From Sphingomonas jatrophae (lineage in GTDB: Bacteria > Pseudomonadota > Alphaproteobacteria > Sphingomonadales > Sphingomonadaceae), in NCBI RefSeq assembly GCF_900113315.1, contig NZ_FOZG01000002.1, positions 1 through 64,000 of the forward strand: a stretch of 64,000 nt of DNA, read 5' to 3'. Both the position numbers and the translations under genes were made by a program. Below are positions 55,185 to 64,000 of the stretch, piece after piece. Numbering within the stretch: position 1 is the stretch's first letter; each line of letters starts with the position of its first letter. The notes under the pieces are model-generated. The model was given only the letters and a program-made list of their open reading frames with translations. It searched no databases and had not been told where the DNA came from.

Positions 55185-56630
55185 ATGCGATGGCGCCCCC
55201 TCGCCCCCCTGCTTGCCGCCTTGCTTTCCGCCTGCGGCAGCGAAGCCGTGCGTGACGAGCGTCCGCTTGCGGTGAGCATCGTCGGCCCCGCGCCGCAGAC
55301 CGGCATCGATCCGGATCGGCAGGCGCTCACCGCGCCCACCGCCTCCCTCCTCTCGGCAACCGCGCAGGGGCTCGTCCGCTTCGACGGCAATGGCCAGATC
55401 GAACCGGGCCTGGCGATCCGCTGGGACGTGTCCGACGACGGGCTCTACTACACCTTCCGCCTGCGCGACGGCAGCGGCATCGATGCGGAGCATGCCGCGC
55501 GCCGCCTGCGCGCCGCAGTCGCCGCACGCAGCCGCAATCCGCTGCGCCCCGTCCTGCTCGCCGTCGACGAGGTGGTGGCGGTGACGCCCGAGGTGCTCGA
55601 GATCCGCCTCGCCGCACCCCGGCCGAACCTGCTGCAACTGCTCGCCCAGCCCGATCTTGCCATCCGCCCGCCCCGCGGCGCCACCGGTGGGCCGATGCGG
55701 ATCGTCGCGGGCGCGGCCGATGTCATGCGCCTGCTGCCGGTGCCCGATGCCGACACGGTGGATGTGCCGCCACCTTCCGCCGGAGACGAGATCCTTCTGC
55801 GCGGAGAACCCGCCGCGCTGGCCCTCGCCCGCTTTCGCGCGGGTGCGGCGGCGGTGGTGACCGGCGGCACCTTCGCCGATCTGGCGCTCGCCCGCGCTGC
55901 CGCACCGGAGGACCGCGTGCTGCGCTTCGATCCCGCACCCGGCCTGTTCGGGCTGCAGGTGGCGCGCGACGTGCCCTTCCTCCGCCCGGTCGAGAATCGC
56001 CGCGCACTGGCCATGGCGATCGATCGGGAGCGGATCGTCACCGCATTCGCCCGCGACGGCTGGCGCGCGACGACGACTTTGCTGCCGACCGGCACGGAGA
56101 TCGCCGTCCCGGCGGTGGCGGGATGGGAGCCGTTGTCCTTGCCCGAGCGCGCCGCCCAGGCCGCCGCCACCGTCCGCGCGTGGCGCGCGGATGGGCCTGC
56201 GCCCCGGCTCCGGGTCGCGCTGCCGCCCGGCCCCGGATCGCGCCTGCTGTTCACGCTGCTCGCGATCGACTGGCGCCACATCGGGGTCGAGGCGGAGGCG
56301 GTGCCGCTGGATGCACCTGCGGACCTCCGCCTTGTCGATCAGGTTGCGCCCGGTGATCTCGCGACCTGGTATCTGCGCCGGTTCGCCTGCGGCCGCGCCG
56401 CCATCTGCAGCGAGACCGCCGATCAGGCGCTGGAAGCCGCGCGTATCACGCCCTCCATCCCCGAGCGGCTGCGTCTCATCGCGCAGGCCGATGCCGCGCT
56501 CGCCACCGCGGCGCCCTTCATCCCGCTGGCGACGCCGCTCCGCTGGTCGCTCGTCGCCCCGGCGCTGCGCCGCTGGCATGACAATCCGCGCGCCGTCCAC
56601 CCGCTCTATACGCTCCGCCGGGCGGAGTGA
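55185..56630 (+). CDS. Family-5 extracellular solute-binding lipoprotein (peptide/nickel type)
   Basis: 481 residues. Lipobox LLSAC (about 13-17). SBP_bac_5 features: LSATAQGLVRFDGNGQIEPG and ENRRALAMAIDRERIVTAF. No permease or ATPase genes follow, so it is an orphan binding protein. The protein lacks the usual long central domain, consistent with a shorter variant. Confidence 0.84.
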   Translation: MRWRPLAPLLAALLSACGSEAVRDERPLAVSIVGPAPQTGIDPDRQALTAPTASLLSATAQGLVRFDGNGQIEPGLAIRWDVSDDGLYYTFRLRDGSGIDAEHAARRLRAAVAARSRNPLRPVLLAVDEVVAVTPEVLEIRLAAPRPNLLQLLAQPDLAIRPPRGATGGPMRIVAGAADVMRLLPVPDADTVDVPPPSAGDEILLRGEPAALALARFRAGAAAVVTGGTFADLALARAAAPEDRVLRFDPAPGLFGLQVARDVPFLRPVENRRALAMAIDRERIVTAFARDGWRATTTLLPTGTEIAVPAVAGWEPLSLPERAAQAAATVRAWRADGPAPRLRVALPPGPGSRLLFTLLAIDWRHIGVEAEAVPLDAPADLRLVDQVAPGDLATWYLRRFACGRAAICSETADQALEAARITPSIPERLRLIAQADAALATAAPFIPLATPLRWSLVAPALRRWHDNPRAVHPLYTLRRAE

Positions 56631-56664
56631 GGGAACCAAGCCACTGCCCGCGCGATGTGCCGGC

Positions 56665-57099
56665 ATGGCCGTGTCTCCGAACCAGTTCGATCGCTATGCC
56701 GAGGCGATCCCCGGCCTCGGCCGGGATCCGGCCGCCGTGCGCCGCCGGATCGAGGCGGCGGAAGCGCTGCTGGAGCGGATGTTCGTCGTCCCCGGCCTCA
56801 ATCGTCCGGTCGGGCTCGATTCGATCGTCGGCCTCGTGCCGGTGATCGGCGACGTGATCACCGCGGCGATGGGCGCGTGGCTGGTGTGGGAAGCGCGGAA
56901 TCTCGGCATGTCCAAGTTCCAGCTCGCGCGCATGGCGGGCAATGTCGGCGTGGATACGCTGCTCGGCGCGGTGCCGCTGGTGGGCGACGTGTTCGACTTC
57001 GCCTTCCGTTCGAATACGCGCAACCTGCGCATTATCCGCCGCCACCTCGATCGCCACCACCCCGCCACGGCGACGATCGACGGCGAAGTGGTGCGCTGA
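56665..57099 (+). CDS. DUF4112-family membrane protein
   Basis: 144 residues from ATG 56665. DUF4112 motifs GLDSIVGLVPVIGDVITAAM and GAVPLVGDVFDFAFRSNTRN, repeated GDV elements flanking membrane segments. Function unknown. Confidence 0.86.
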   Translation: MAVSPNQFDRYAEAIPGLGRDPAAVRRRIEAAEALLERMFVVPGLNRPVGLDSIVGLVPVIGDVITAAMGAWLVWEARNLGMSKFQLARMAGNVGVDTLLGAVPLVGDVFDFAFRSNTRNLRIIRRHLDRHHPATATIDGEVVR

Positions 57100-57114
57100 G
57101 GAATACTACCCGCT

Positions 57115-57189
57115 CGTTCGTGCTGAGCTTGTCGAAGCACCGTCCTTCTTAGAAGAAAGGCAGCCCTTCGACAGGCTCAGGGCGAACGG
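57115..57189. repeat. Palindromic intergenic element (family B)
   Basis: Imperfect inverted repeat: CGTTCGTGCTGAGCTTGTCG from 57115 and the reverse counterpart CTTCGACAGGCTCAGGGCG ending at 57184, extended to CGAACGG, with an AGAAGAAAGG loop region. A different family from 27261/48670/58771. Confidence 0.68.
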
Positions 57190-57195
57190 GGAGAT

Positions 57196-58077
57196 TTAAG
57201 CGTGGCGCAGCACCCGCTGCTTCCGGGCGTAATAATCCTGCACCTTCTCCCAGCCCTCTTCCGCCGTCTCGACGAAGCGGATCAGGTCGAGGTCGTTCGG
57301 GCCGATCACGCCCTCTTCCACCAGCGCCTCGAAGTTGACGACGCGCTCCCAGAATTCCCGCCCGTAGAACAGGATCGGCAGCATCGCCATCTTGCCGGTC
57401 TGGACCAGCGTCAGCAGCTCGAACGTCTCGTCGAACGTGCCGAACCCGCCCGGGAACACCGCCACCGCCCGCGCCCGCAGCAGGAAGTGCATCTTCCTGA
57501 GCGCGAAATAGTGGAACTGGAAGCTGAGCGACGGCGTGACATAGGGATTGGGCGCCTGCTCGAACGGCAGCACGATGTTCAGCCCGATCGATTCCGCGCC
57601 GACATCCGCCGCGCCGCGATTGGCCGCCTCCATGATCGAAGGCCCGCCGCCGGAGCAGACGACGAAATGGCGCTTGCCCTCTTCGTCCAGCGGCGTCGCG
57701 CTGGCCAGCGCGGCGAGCTTGCGCGCCTCGTCATAATAGCGGGACTTTGCCGCCAGCCGCTCCGCCACCAGCTTCTGCTCGGGCGTGCGCGCCGCTGAGA
57801 CCACCGCCTCCGCCCGCTCCGGCTCGGGGATGCGCGCGGACCCGTAGAAGACGAAGGTGGAGCCGATCTTCGCCTCGTCCAGCAGCAATTCGGGCTTCAT
57901 CAGCTCGAGCTGGAAGCGCACCGGACGCAGATCGTCGCGCAGCAGGAAGTCATTGTCCTGGAAGGCGAGCTTGTAGGCGGGATCCTGCGTCTGCGGCGTG
58001 CCGGTCTGCGTGCGGGCGACGGCGGCGTCTTCCTTGGCTTTGGCGAAGACGCGCTTGGGAATGTCCTTCTCGTTCAT
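57196..58077 (-). CDS. LOG-family (lysine decarboxylase-like / nucleotide phosphoribohydrolase) protein
   Basis: 293 residues from ATG 58077. The LOG motif PGGFGTFDETFELLTLVQTG and GGGPSIMEAANRGAADV are present. An N-terminal extension of about 100 residues precedes the domain. Family members release free cytokinin-type bases or handle other nucleotides. Substrate here is not determined. Confidence 0.88.
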   Translation of the reverse strand: MNEKDIPKRVFAKAKEDAAVARTQTGTPQTQDPAYKLAFQDNDFLLRDDLRPVRFQLELMKPELLLDEAKIGSTFVFYGSARIPEPERAEAVVSAARTPEQKLVAERLAAKSRYYDEARKLAALASATPLDEEGKRHFVVCSGGGPSIMEAANRGAADVGAESIGLNIVLPFEQAPNPYVTPSLSFQFHYFALRKMHFLLRARAVAVFPGGFGTFDETFELLTLVQTGKMAMLPILFYGREFWERVVNFEALVEEGVIGPNDLDLIRFVETAEEGWEKVQDYYARKQRVLRHA

Positions 58078-58150
58078 CGGGGTCGTATGCGCTTTCTCTG
58101 TTCTCGGTTCGTGACATGCACCCATGCCGCCGAGCCGGAAACGAACCAGA

Positions 58151-58780
58151 TTAGCGACAATAAGGCCCCTTGCCCATATCGAAGTGGAAGTGATCGGCGT
58201 GGAGCGCGTTCGCATCCGGCCCCAGCACCACGCCGAAGCGCCGGCAGCCCGCCCGGTGCGCCGCGCGCAGAAAACCCCGCACTTGGCTGTCCGGCCCGCC
58301 CCAGCCGCCCCGCACGGTGATCCGCCGCCCATCCGTCAGCTGGAAGGCGGCGATGTCCACGGCGTTGGCAAAACCGTGCTCCGACAGGCGGTTGCCCGCC
58401 TTGTTGTTGACGGGGCGGCAGGCGAAGCTGCCATAGCTTTCGAGCTTGCGGATCGGGCTGCCCAGCTCCGCCGTCGCCAATGCCTGCGCATCGCGGGACC
58501 ACAGCACGAAGGCGCGCACCAGCGGGCAGCGCATCGCCGTCAGGTTCGTCGTCGGGATGCCGAAGGAGACCAGCTTCAGGCTCTGCCGCGCCGCGCAACC
58601 ATTCGGGAAGGTGCGATCCTTGAGGGGTGTCACCTCGACCCCCATCGCGCGCAACTCGCTCAGGCAGCGCCCGAAATCGCGCGACGAGAGATCGCGCACG
58701 ACAGGCCGCCCGCGCCCGCCGGGGATGCAGGCGGAGAGCAGGGCGGGAAGGATGAGGGCAGCCACCCCTTTCTTCGTCAT
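58151..58780 (-). CDS. Extensin-like family lipoprotein
   Basis: 209 residues from ATG 58780. Lipobox LLSAC at about 14-18. Extensin-like domain: NRLSEHGFANAVDIAAFQL, GWGGPDSQVRGFLRAAHRAG and a final NALHADHFHFDMGKGPYC, as in D-alanyl-D-alanine-type metallohydrolase relatives. The ATG sits inside a family A repeat (58771-58800). Function in the cell envelope inferred. Confidence 0.88.
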   Translation of the reverse strand: MTKKGVAALILPALLSACIPGGRGRPVVRDLSSRDFGRCLSELRAMGVEVTPLKDRTFPNGCAARQSLKLVSFGIPTTNLTAMRCPLVRAFVLWSRDAQALATAELGSPIRKLESYGSFACRPVNNKAGNRLSEHGFANAVDIAAFQLTDGRRITVRGGWGGPDSQVRGFLRAAHRAGCRRFGVVLGPDANALHADHFHFDMGKGPYCR

Positions 58781-58874
58781 GCCGGACTTGGTCCGGCATC
58801 CACCGGGCGGCACATCCAGCAGCCGCCGGTCAGGCGTCGCCGTGGACCCCGGAACAGGTCCGGGGTGACGAAGG
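58771..58874. repeat. Paired palindromic intergenic element (family A, copy 3)
   Basis: GTCATGCCGGACTTGG left arm (from 58776) with palindrome GCCGGACTTGGTCCGGC, and inverted counterpart ending GGTCCGGGGTGACGAA near 58858-58873. The left arm contains the extensin-like gene start codon. Confidence 0.72.
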
Positions 58875-58884
58875 GAGAAGACGT

Positions 58885-59673
58885 TCAGAACCGGAACGCC
58901 CCCTCGATCACCGTCACGCACTGCCCGGTCAGCACCGCGCGGTCCCCCTCCAGCCGGCAGCCGATCCGCCCACCCCGGCGCGACGCCTGGAAGGCGGTGA
59001 ACTCCGCCCGCCCGAGCCGCGCCGCCCAGAACGGCGTCAGCAGCGCATGCGCCGATCCCGTCACCGGATCCTCGTCGATGCCGGCTCCTGCGGCGAACAC
59101 GCGGCTGATCACGTCCGTTTCGTCCCCCGGCGCGGTCGCGATCACGAGCGTGCGGCCGAGCGTCCGCAGCGCTGCGAAATCGGGCTCAAGCCCGCGCACC
59201 GCCGCCGCATCCTCCAGCAGGATGATCGCATAGCCGCTGTCGCGCCACTCGGTCTCCACCGCCGCGACGCCCAGCGCCGCGACCGTCTCCGGCAGCGGCT
59301 TGGGCTGGGTGGCCCAGGCCGGCAGCGACATGGCATAGCCGTCACCCGCCCGCGCCACCTCGAGGATGCCCGCCTGCCGCGTGCGGAACGTCACCCGCGC
59401 CCGCTCGGGGAAGTCGGACAGGATGACATGTCCGCTCGCCAGCGTCGCATGTCCGCACAACGCCACCTCCACCGCGGGCGTGAACCAGCGCAGTTCGTAA
59501 TCGGCCGCGCCGCTCGCATCGGGGATGAGGAAGGCGGTTTCCGAAAGATTGTTCTCCGCCGCGATCGCCTGCAGCACCGCATCGTCCAGCCACGCGGTCA
59601 GCGGCATCACGGCCGCGGGATTGCCGCCGAACGGACGATCGGTGAAGGCATCGACCTGGACGAAGCGGGTCAC
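58885..59673 (-). CDS. PhzF-family isomerase-like protein
   Basis: 262 residues from a GTG that overlaps the previous gene stop (GTGA). PhzF signatures: NNLSETAFLIP with the catalytic Glu at residue 45, CGHATLASGHVILS, and DEDPVTGSAHALLTPFWA. Family members catalyse proton shuffles on small acids; substrate unknown. Confidence 0.9.
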   Translation of the reverse strand: MTRFVQVDAFTDRPFGGNPAAVMPLTAWLDDAVLQAIAAENNLSETAFLIPDASGAADYELRWFTPAVEVALCGHATLASGHVILSDFPERARVTFRTRQAGILEVARAGDGYAMSLPAWATQPKPLPETVAALGVAAVETEWRDSGYAIILLEDAAAVRGLEPDFAALRTLGRTLVIATAPGDETDVISRVFAAGAGIDEDPVTGSAHALLTPFWAARLGRAEFTAFQASRRGGRIGCRLEGDRAVLTGQCVTVIEGAFRF

Positions 59674-60545
59674 GTCGCACTCTCCTGCTTGGGTTCGGGG
59701 TCGGGGTGGATGAGGATTTCCACACCGGGAAATTGCTGTGCCAGCTGCGCCTCCACCTCGTCCATCACGCGGTGCGCCTCGGCCACCGTCATGTCCGGAT
59801 CGACCGCGACGTGGAACTGGACGAAATCGTGCGTGCCGGCGCTGCGCGTGCGCAGATCGTGGACGCCGCGCAGCTGCGGGTGGCGGGCCGCGGCGCGGAG
59901 GAAGGCCTCGCGCCGTTCCGCCGGCCATTCACGGTCCATCAGCTGGTCGATCGCGAGCGTTGCGGAGCGGAACGCGCCCCACAGCAGCCATGCCGCGATG
60001 GCGATGCCGAACAGCGGATCGGCGCCGTGCAGCCCCGCCATCTGCTCCAGCAGCAGCGCCGCGATCACGCCGCCGTTCAGCGCGACATCGCCCTTATAGT
60101 GGAGGTGGTCGGCGGTGATCGCCACCGAGCCGGTCCGCTTGATCGCACGGCGCTGCACGCGCAGCAGCACCAGCGTGACGGTGATCGACAGCGCGGATAC
60201 GGCGACGCCAAATTCCGCATTCACGCTCACCGCGCCCGTGCCGAGCCGGCTCACCGCCTGCCACGCAATCGCGACGGCGGAGGCGGCGATCAGCACCACC
60301 TGGAACAGCGCGGTCAGCGCCTCCGCCTTGCCGTGGCCGAAGCGGTGATCCCAGTCCGCCGGCCGCGCGGCATAGCGCACCCCCGCCAGCGTCACCAGGC
60401 TGGCGACCAGATCGAGCGCGGTGTCGGCAAGGCTGCCCAGCATGGCGACCGATCCGGTGGCGATCGCCGCCACGCCCTTCAGGCCGAGCAGGAAGGCGGC
60501 GGTGCCGACGCTCGCCAGCGCCGCGCGGAGCGGCAGCGCACTCAC
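59670..60545 (-). CDS. Cation diffusion facilitator (CDF) transporter
   Basis: 291 residues from a GTG overlapping the pdxH stop (GTGA). CDF features: [34 protein letters not shown] and [16 protein letters not shown] (HxxxD metal site), six predicted spans and a C-terminal cytosolic domain with [18 protein letters not shown]. Exports divalent cations such as Zn, Fe or Cd. Exact metal not decided. Confidence 0.92.
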   Translation of the reverse strand: MSALPLRAALASVGTAAFLLGLKGVAAIATGSVAMLGSLADTALDLVASLVTLAGVRYAARPADWDHRFGHGKAEALTALFQVVLIAASAVAIAWQAVSRLGTGAVSVNAEFGVAVSALSITVTLVLLRVQRRAIKRTGSVAITADHLHYKGDVALNGGVIAALLLEQMAGLHGADPLFGIAIAAWLLWGAFRSATLAIDQLMDREWPAERREAFLRAAARHPQLRGVHDLRTRSAGTHDFVQFHVAVDPDMTVAEAHRVMDEVEAQLAQQFPGVEILIHPDPEPKQESAT

Positions 60546-61123
60546 GGGTAGAGCAGGCCGTCGATCCAGCCGCCGCCATCCTGCGCCAGGAACAGGCGGC
60601 GGTGATGCAGCCGGCCGGGCCGGTCCTCCCAGAACTCGATCGCGCGCGGGATCACGCGGTAGCCGCCCCAGTGCGGCGGCCGCGGCACGGCGCCGCCCTC
60701 GAACCGCGCTTCCACCACAGCGAAGCTCCGCTCGAACGTCTCGCGGCTGTCGAGCGGGCGCGACTGGTCCGATGCCCACGCGCCCAGCTGCGACACGCGG
60801 CTGCGGCTGGCGAAATAGGCGTCCGATTCGGCGTCGCTCGCCTGCTCCACCGCGCCCTCGACGCGCACCTGCCGACGCAGCGACTTCCAGTGAAACAGCA
60901 AGGCTGCCTGGCTGTTGCCGGCAACGTCGTCCGCCTTGCGGCTCTGCCGGTTGGTGTAGAAGACGAAGCCGCGGCGGTCATGCCCCTTCAGCAGCACCAT
61001 CCGCACCGACGGGCGCCCACCTGCATCCACCGTCGCGACCGCCATCGCATTGGGATCATTGGGTTCGCCCTTCTCGGCCTCGGCCAGCCAGGCGTCGAAC
61101 AGGGCATAAGGGTCGTCGGTCAT
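60542..61123 (-). CDS. pdxH: Pyridoxamine 5'-phosphate oxidase
   Basis: 193 residues from ATG 61123. Motifs: [53 protein letters not shown], and the C-terminal [13 protein letters not shown]-dependent PLP synthesis. First gene of a coupled three-gene group with CDF and PhzF. Confidence 0.95.
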   Translation of the reverse strand: MTDDPYALFDAWLAEAEKGEPNDPNAMAVATVDAGGRPSVRMVLLKGHDRRGFVFYTNRQSRKADDVAGNSQAALLFHWKSLRRQVRVEGAVEQASDAESDAYFASRSRVSQLGAWASDQSRPLDSRETFERSFAVVEARFEGGAVPRPPHWGGYRVIPRAIEFWEDRPGRLHHRRLFLAQDGGGWIDGLLYP

Positions 61124-61263
61124 GGGCTCTCCTTAGCGGGCTGCGCGGATCAGAGGAACGCTTGGCCGCCTGCTTCGTCGAACGCCCGAACGCTCGGCAC
61201 GCAACCCTCTGCCGCTCTGCCGCGATATTGCGGTGCGGCAGCGAACATGATGAAAGCGCAACC

Positions 61264-64000
61264 GTGATCCAGGCTGCTCTCCACCATATCACCAGCTACC
61301 GCTACGACCGGCCCGTCATGCTCGGGCCGCAGACGATCCGGCTTCGCCCCGCCCCGCACAGCCGCACCGCGGTGCCCAATTATTCGCTAAAGATCTCACC
61401 CGCCAACCACTTCATCAACTGGCAGCAGGATCCGCACGGCAACTGGCTGGCGCGCATCGTCTTTCCGGAGCCGGCGGATCACCTGACGATCGAGGTGGAC
61501 CTGATCGCCGACCTCGTCGTCATCAATCCGTTCGACTTCTTCGTCGAGGATTATGCCGAGAGCCGGCCCTTCACCTACGCGCCCGATCTCGCCACGGATC
61601 TGTCCGCTTATTTCGAGTGGGAGCCGCAGGGTCCGCTGTTCGACGCTCTGTTCGCCGAACTGGACGCCTATCAGGGCCGCACGATCGACTTTCTGGTCGA
61701 GCTCAACCGCCGCTTGAACGAGCGCGTCGGCTATGTCATCCGGATGGAGCCGGGCGTCCAGACGGCGGAGGAGACGCTGGAGATCGGCACCGGATCGTGC
61801 CGCGATTCGGCGTGGCTGATGGTCAATCTCGCCCGCCGGCTCGGCTTCGCCGCGCGCTTCGTCTCGGGCTATTCGATCCAGCTCGTGCCCGACGTGATCC
61901 CGGTGGAAGGGCCGAAGGGCGTCGCGCAGGACGTGTGCGATCTGCACGCCTGGTGCGAGGTGTTCGTGCCCGGCGCCGGCTGGATCGGCATGGACGCGAC
62001 CTCGGGCCTGTTTGCGGGCGAAGGGCACATTCCGCTCGCCGCGACGCCGCATTACCGCTCCGCCACGCCGATCTCGGGCTCGCTGCTCGAGCCGGCGAAG
62101 GTCGATTTCGACTTCTCCATGGATGTGCAGCGCATCGCCGAGGCGGTGCGCATCACCAAGCCGTTCACCGAGGCGCGCTGGTCCGCGCTCGATGCGCTGG
62201 GCGAGCAGGTCGATCGCGATCTCACCGCCATGGACGTGCGCCTGACCACGGGGGGCGAGCCGACCTTCGTCGCCGCGGACGATCCCGAGGCGCCCGAATG
62301 GAATGGCGACGCCGTCGGCCCCACCAAGGCGGCCTATGCCGACCGGCTGATCCGCCGCCTGCGCGAACGCTTCGCGCCTGGCGGGCTGATCCATCACGGC
62401 CAGGGGAAATGGTATCCTGGCGAAAGCCTGCCGCGCTGGGGCTATTCGGTTTATTGGCGTGCTGACGGCGTGCCCGTGTGGCGCGACGCCGATCTGATCG
62501 CCCCCTCGCCCCGCGAGGGCGAGGCGCCCGCGCGGCTGGACGCCGATCTGGCCGAGCGCTTCCTCGCCACCATGGCCGCGCGCCTCGCCGTGCCCGAGGA
62601 TTATATCGAGCCCGCCTTCGAGGATCCGATCGCCTGGTCGATCAAGGAATCGGAGCTGCCCGCCAACACCGATCCGCTCGATCCCAAGATCGAGGATCCG
62701 GAGGAGCGGCAGCGCATGGTCCGCGCGTTCGAGCGGGGGCTGACCCAGCCGGTCGGCTTCGTTCTGCCAATCCAGGCATGGCAGGCGACGCAGGCGGCGG
62801 AGCCGCGCCGCTGGCGCTCGGAGCGGTGGCGGCTGCGGCGCAAGCGGCTGTTCGCGGTGCCGGGCGATTCGGCGCTCGGCTATCGCCTGCCGCTCTCGTC
62901 GCTGCCTTACGTGCCCCCGTCCGATTACCCCTATCTCAACGTCCGCGACACGACGGAGCCGGTCGAGCCCCTGCCCGACATCCGCGAGCAGCAGACCGTC
63001 GCGGTCGAAGCCGCCGCCGCCCCCCAGCAGGGCCGTGAGGAGCAGGTCGCGATCGAGGGTGCGGTCCGCACTGCCGTCACGGTCGAGCCGCGCGAGGGCT
63101 TCGTCTCCGTCTTCCTGCCGCCGACCGAGCGGCTGGAGGACTATCTCGGTCTCCTTGCCGCAGCCGAGGCAGCGGCGGAGACGCTGCGCGTGCCCGTTCG
63201 CATCGAAGGCTATGCGCCGCCGCCCGATCCGCGACTGCAGGTGCTCAAGGTCACGCCCGATCCCGGCGTGATCGAGGTCAACATCCACCCCGTCTCCACC
63301 TGGGCCGAGACGCGCGAGCTGACCGAGGAGCTGTACCGCCTCGCCCGCGAGGAAGGGCTGACGGCGGACAAGTTCATGATCGACGGCCGTGCCATCGGCA
63401 CGGGCGGCGGCAATCACCTCGTCCTCGGCGGCCGTTCGGTAAACGATTCGCCCTTCATCCGCCGGCCGGACATGCTGAAAAGCTTCGTCCTCTACTGGCA
63501 GCGCCACCCGTCGCTCAGCTATCTCTTCTCCGGCCTGTTCATCGGCCCGACCAGCCAGGCGCCGCGCATCGACGAGGCGCGCCACGAGGGCCTCTACGAG
63601 CTGGAGATCGCGCTGGCGCAGGTACCGCGGCCCGGTGAGGGCGAGGCGCCCGCGCCGTGGGTGGTCGATCGGCTGTTCCGCAATCTGCTGGTCGACGTGA
63701 CGGGCAATACGCACCGCACCGAAATCTGCATCGACAAATTGTTCTCGCCGGATGGCCCCACCGGCCGCCTCGGCCTCGTCGAGTTTCGCGGGTTCGAAAT
63801 GCCGCCCGAGGCGAAGATGAGCCTCGCGCAGCAACTGCTCATCCGCGCGCTCACCGCCTGGTTCTGGAAGACGCCGCAGGAGGGCGATTTCGTCCGCTGG
63901 GGCACGCAGCTCCACGATCGCTTTCTGCTGCCGCACTTCGTCTGGGGCGATTTCCTCGACGTGCTGGGCGATCTGCGCAGCGCCGGCTACGCTTTCGACC
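61264..64000 (+). CDS. Transglutaminase-like / DUF2126 protein (3' truncated by window edge)
   Basis: The frame is open from GTG 61264 to the window end, at least 912 residues. The N-terminal part is a transglutaminase-like domain: Bact_transglu_N region, then catalytic Cys179 in [10 protein letters not shown], His228 in [15 protein letters not shown] and Asp244 in [11 protein letters not shown]. After about 320 a DUF2126 domain begins ([45 protein letters not shown]). Such genes often lie with circularly permuted ATP-grasp/alpha-E genes, which would be outside this window. GTG is used because the ATG frames nearby stop at once. Confidence 0.9.
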   Translation, partial: MIQAALHHITSYRYDRPVMLGPQTIRLRPAPHSRTAVPNYSLKISPANHFINWQQDPHGNWLARIVFPEPADHLTIEVDLIADLVVINPFDFFVEDYAESRPFTYAPDLATDLSAYFEWEPQGPLFDALFAELDAYQGRTIDFLVELNRRLNERVGYVIRMEPGVQTAEETLEIGTGSCRDSAWLMVNLARRLGFAARFVSGYSIQLVPDVIPVEGPKGVAQDVCDLHAWCEVFVPGAGWIGMDATSGLFAGEGHIPLAATPHYRSATPISGSLLEPAKVDFDFSMDVQRIAEAVRITKPFTEARWSALDALGEQVDRDLTAMDVRLTTGGEPTFVAADDPEAPEWNGDAVGPTKAAYADRLIRRLRERFAPGGLIHHGQGKWYPGESLPRWGYSVYWRADGVPVWRDADLIAPSPREGEAPARLDADLAERFLATMAARLAVPEDYIEPAFEDPIAWSIKESELPANTDPLDPKIEDPEERQRMVRAFERGLTQPVGFVLPIQAWQATQAAEPRRWRSERWRLRRKRLFAVPGDSALGYRLPLSSLPYVPPSDYPYLNVRDTTEPVEPLPDIREQQTVAVEAAAAPQQGREEQVAIEGAVRTAVTVEPREGFVSVFLPPTERLEDYLGLLAAAEAAAETLRVPVRIEGYAPPPDPRLQVLKVTPDPGVIEVNIHPVSTWAETRELTEELYRLAREEGLTADKFMIDGRAIGTGGGNHLVLGGRSVNDSPFIRRPDMLKSFVLYWQRHPSLSYLFSGLFIGPTSQAPRIDEARHEGLYELEIALAQVPRPGEGEAPAPWVVDRLFRNLLVDVTGNTHRTEICIDKLFSPDGPTGRLGLVEFRGFEMPPEAKMSLAQQLLIRALTAWFWKTPQEGDFVRWGTQLHDRFLLPHFVWGDFLDVLGDLRSAGYAFD

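Noticed and set aside
53799-56666. 955-codon minus-strand ORF opposite hom and the solute-binding lipoprotein gene
   Set aside because: It covers two well-recognised plus-strand genes and has no domain.

Overview
The window is GC-rich, densely packed chromosome from an alphaproteobacterium, most probably a sphingomonad (Sphingomonas or a close relative). The support is the gene families seen: an EipA/DUF1134 exported protein, AcnA-type aconitase, DciA/DUF721 beside two DsbA-like proteins and smc, a CycM-like membrane-anchored cytochrome c, and a UdgX uracil-DNA binding protein. Intergenic palindromes of the 'gtcatgccggacttggtccg' type, which I recall from sphingomonad genomes, agree. Most genes are core metabolism or housekeeping, often joined by 1-4 nt stop/start overlaps. 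Wobble positions are strongly G/C, so long antisense ORFs are common and misleading.

Layout. 1-3837: C-terminal 1278 codons of a giant autotransporter with a tandemly repeated passenger, then a tRNA-Ser(GCU) on the minus strand and an EipA-like protein. 5373-11182: GFA-family enzyme, dihydroorotase, YgfZ, two coupled small genes and acnA. 11360-14549: a glycine-zipper surface protein and a three-gene translationally coupled operon of exported proteins containing an M48 metalloprotease. 14595-16397: lepA. 16540-19465: a three-gene cassette of unrecognised proteins, the best candidate here for an undescribed system. 19523-22544: a small charged protein, a DNA-repair-type radical SAM protein and a few unrecognised small genes. 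22685-26205: DUF885 hydrolase, a single-span membrane protein and two tandem Cys-containing exported paralogues. 26265-28768: coq7, dsbB and an S41 carboxy-terminal protease.

28872-33347 is a minus-strand run transcribed proA, antitoxin, toxin, nadD, rsfS, rlmH, envC. A ParE/RelE-type toxin-antitoxin pair is wedged between proA and the essential nadD and overlaps nadD. 33395-37297: DUF3667 membrane protein, UdgX fusion, an SDR and a DnaQ-like exonuclease. 37409-43461: smc, an exported protein, two DsbA-like thiol oxidoreductases and DciA, divergent from mutY-nudC (43489-45437). 45448-53716: pheA, membrane cytochrome c, cupin, RNase T2, nadC, an OMPLA-type phospholipase, nadA and small proteins. 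53838-61123: hom, a family-5 solute-binding lipoprotein, DUF4112, LOG-family protein, extensin-like lipoprotein, and the coupled phzF-like/CDF transporter/pdxH group. The window ends inside a transglutaminase-DUF2126 gene.

How the genes relate. NAD metabolism recurs (nadD, nadC, nadA, nudC) without nadB in view. Disulfide chemistry is represented by dsbB and two dsbA-like genes. DNA maintenance is represented by smc, dciA, mutY, UdgX and the radical SAM protein. Three palindromic intergenic elements of one family, plus one of a second family, are dispersed through the window. No insertion sequence, prophage, CRISPR array or rRNA operon was seen.
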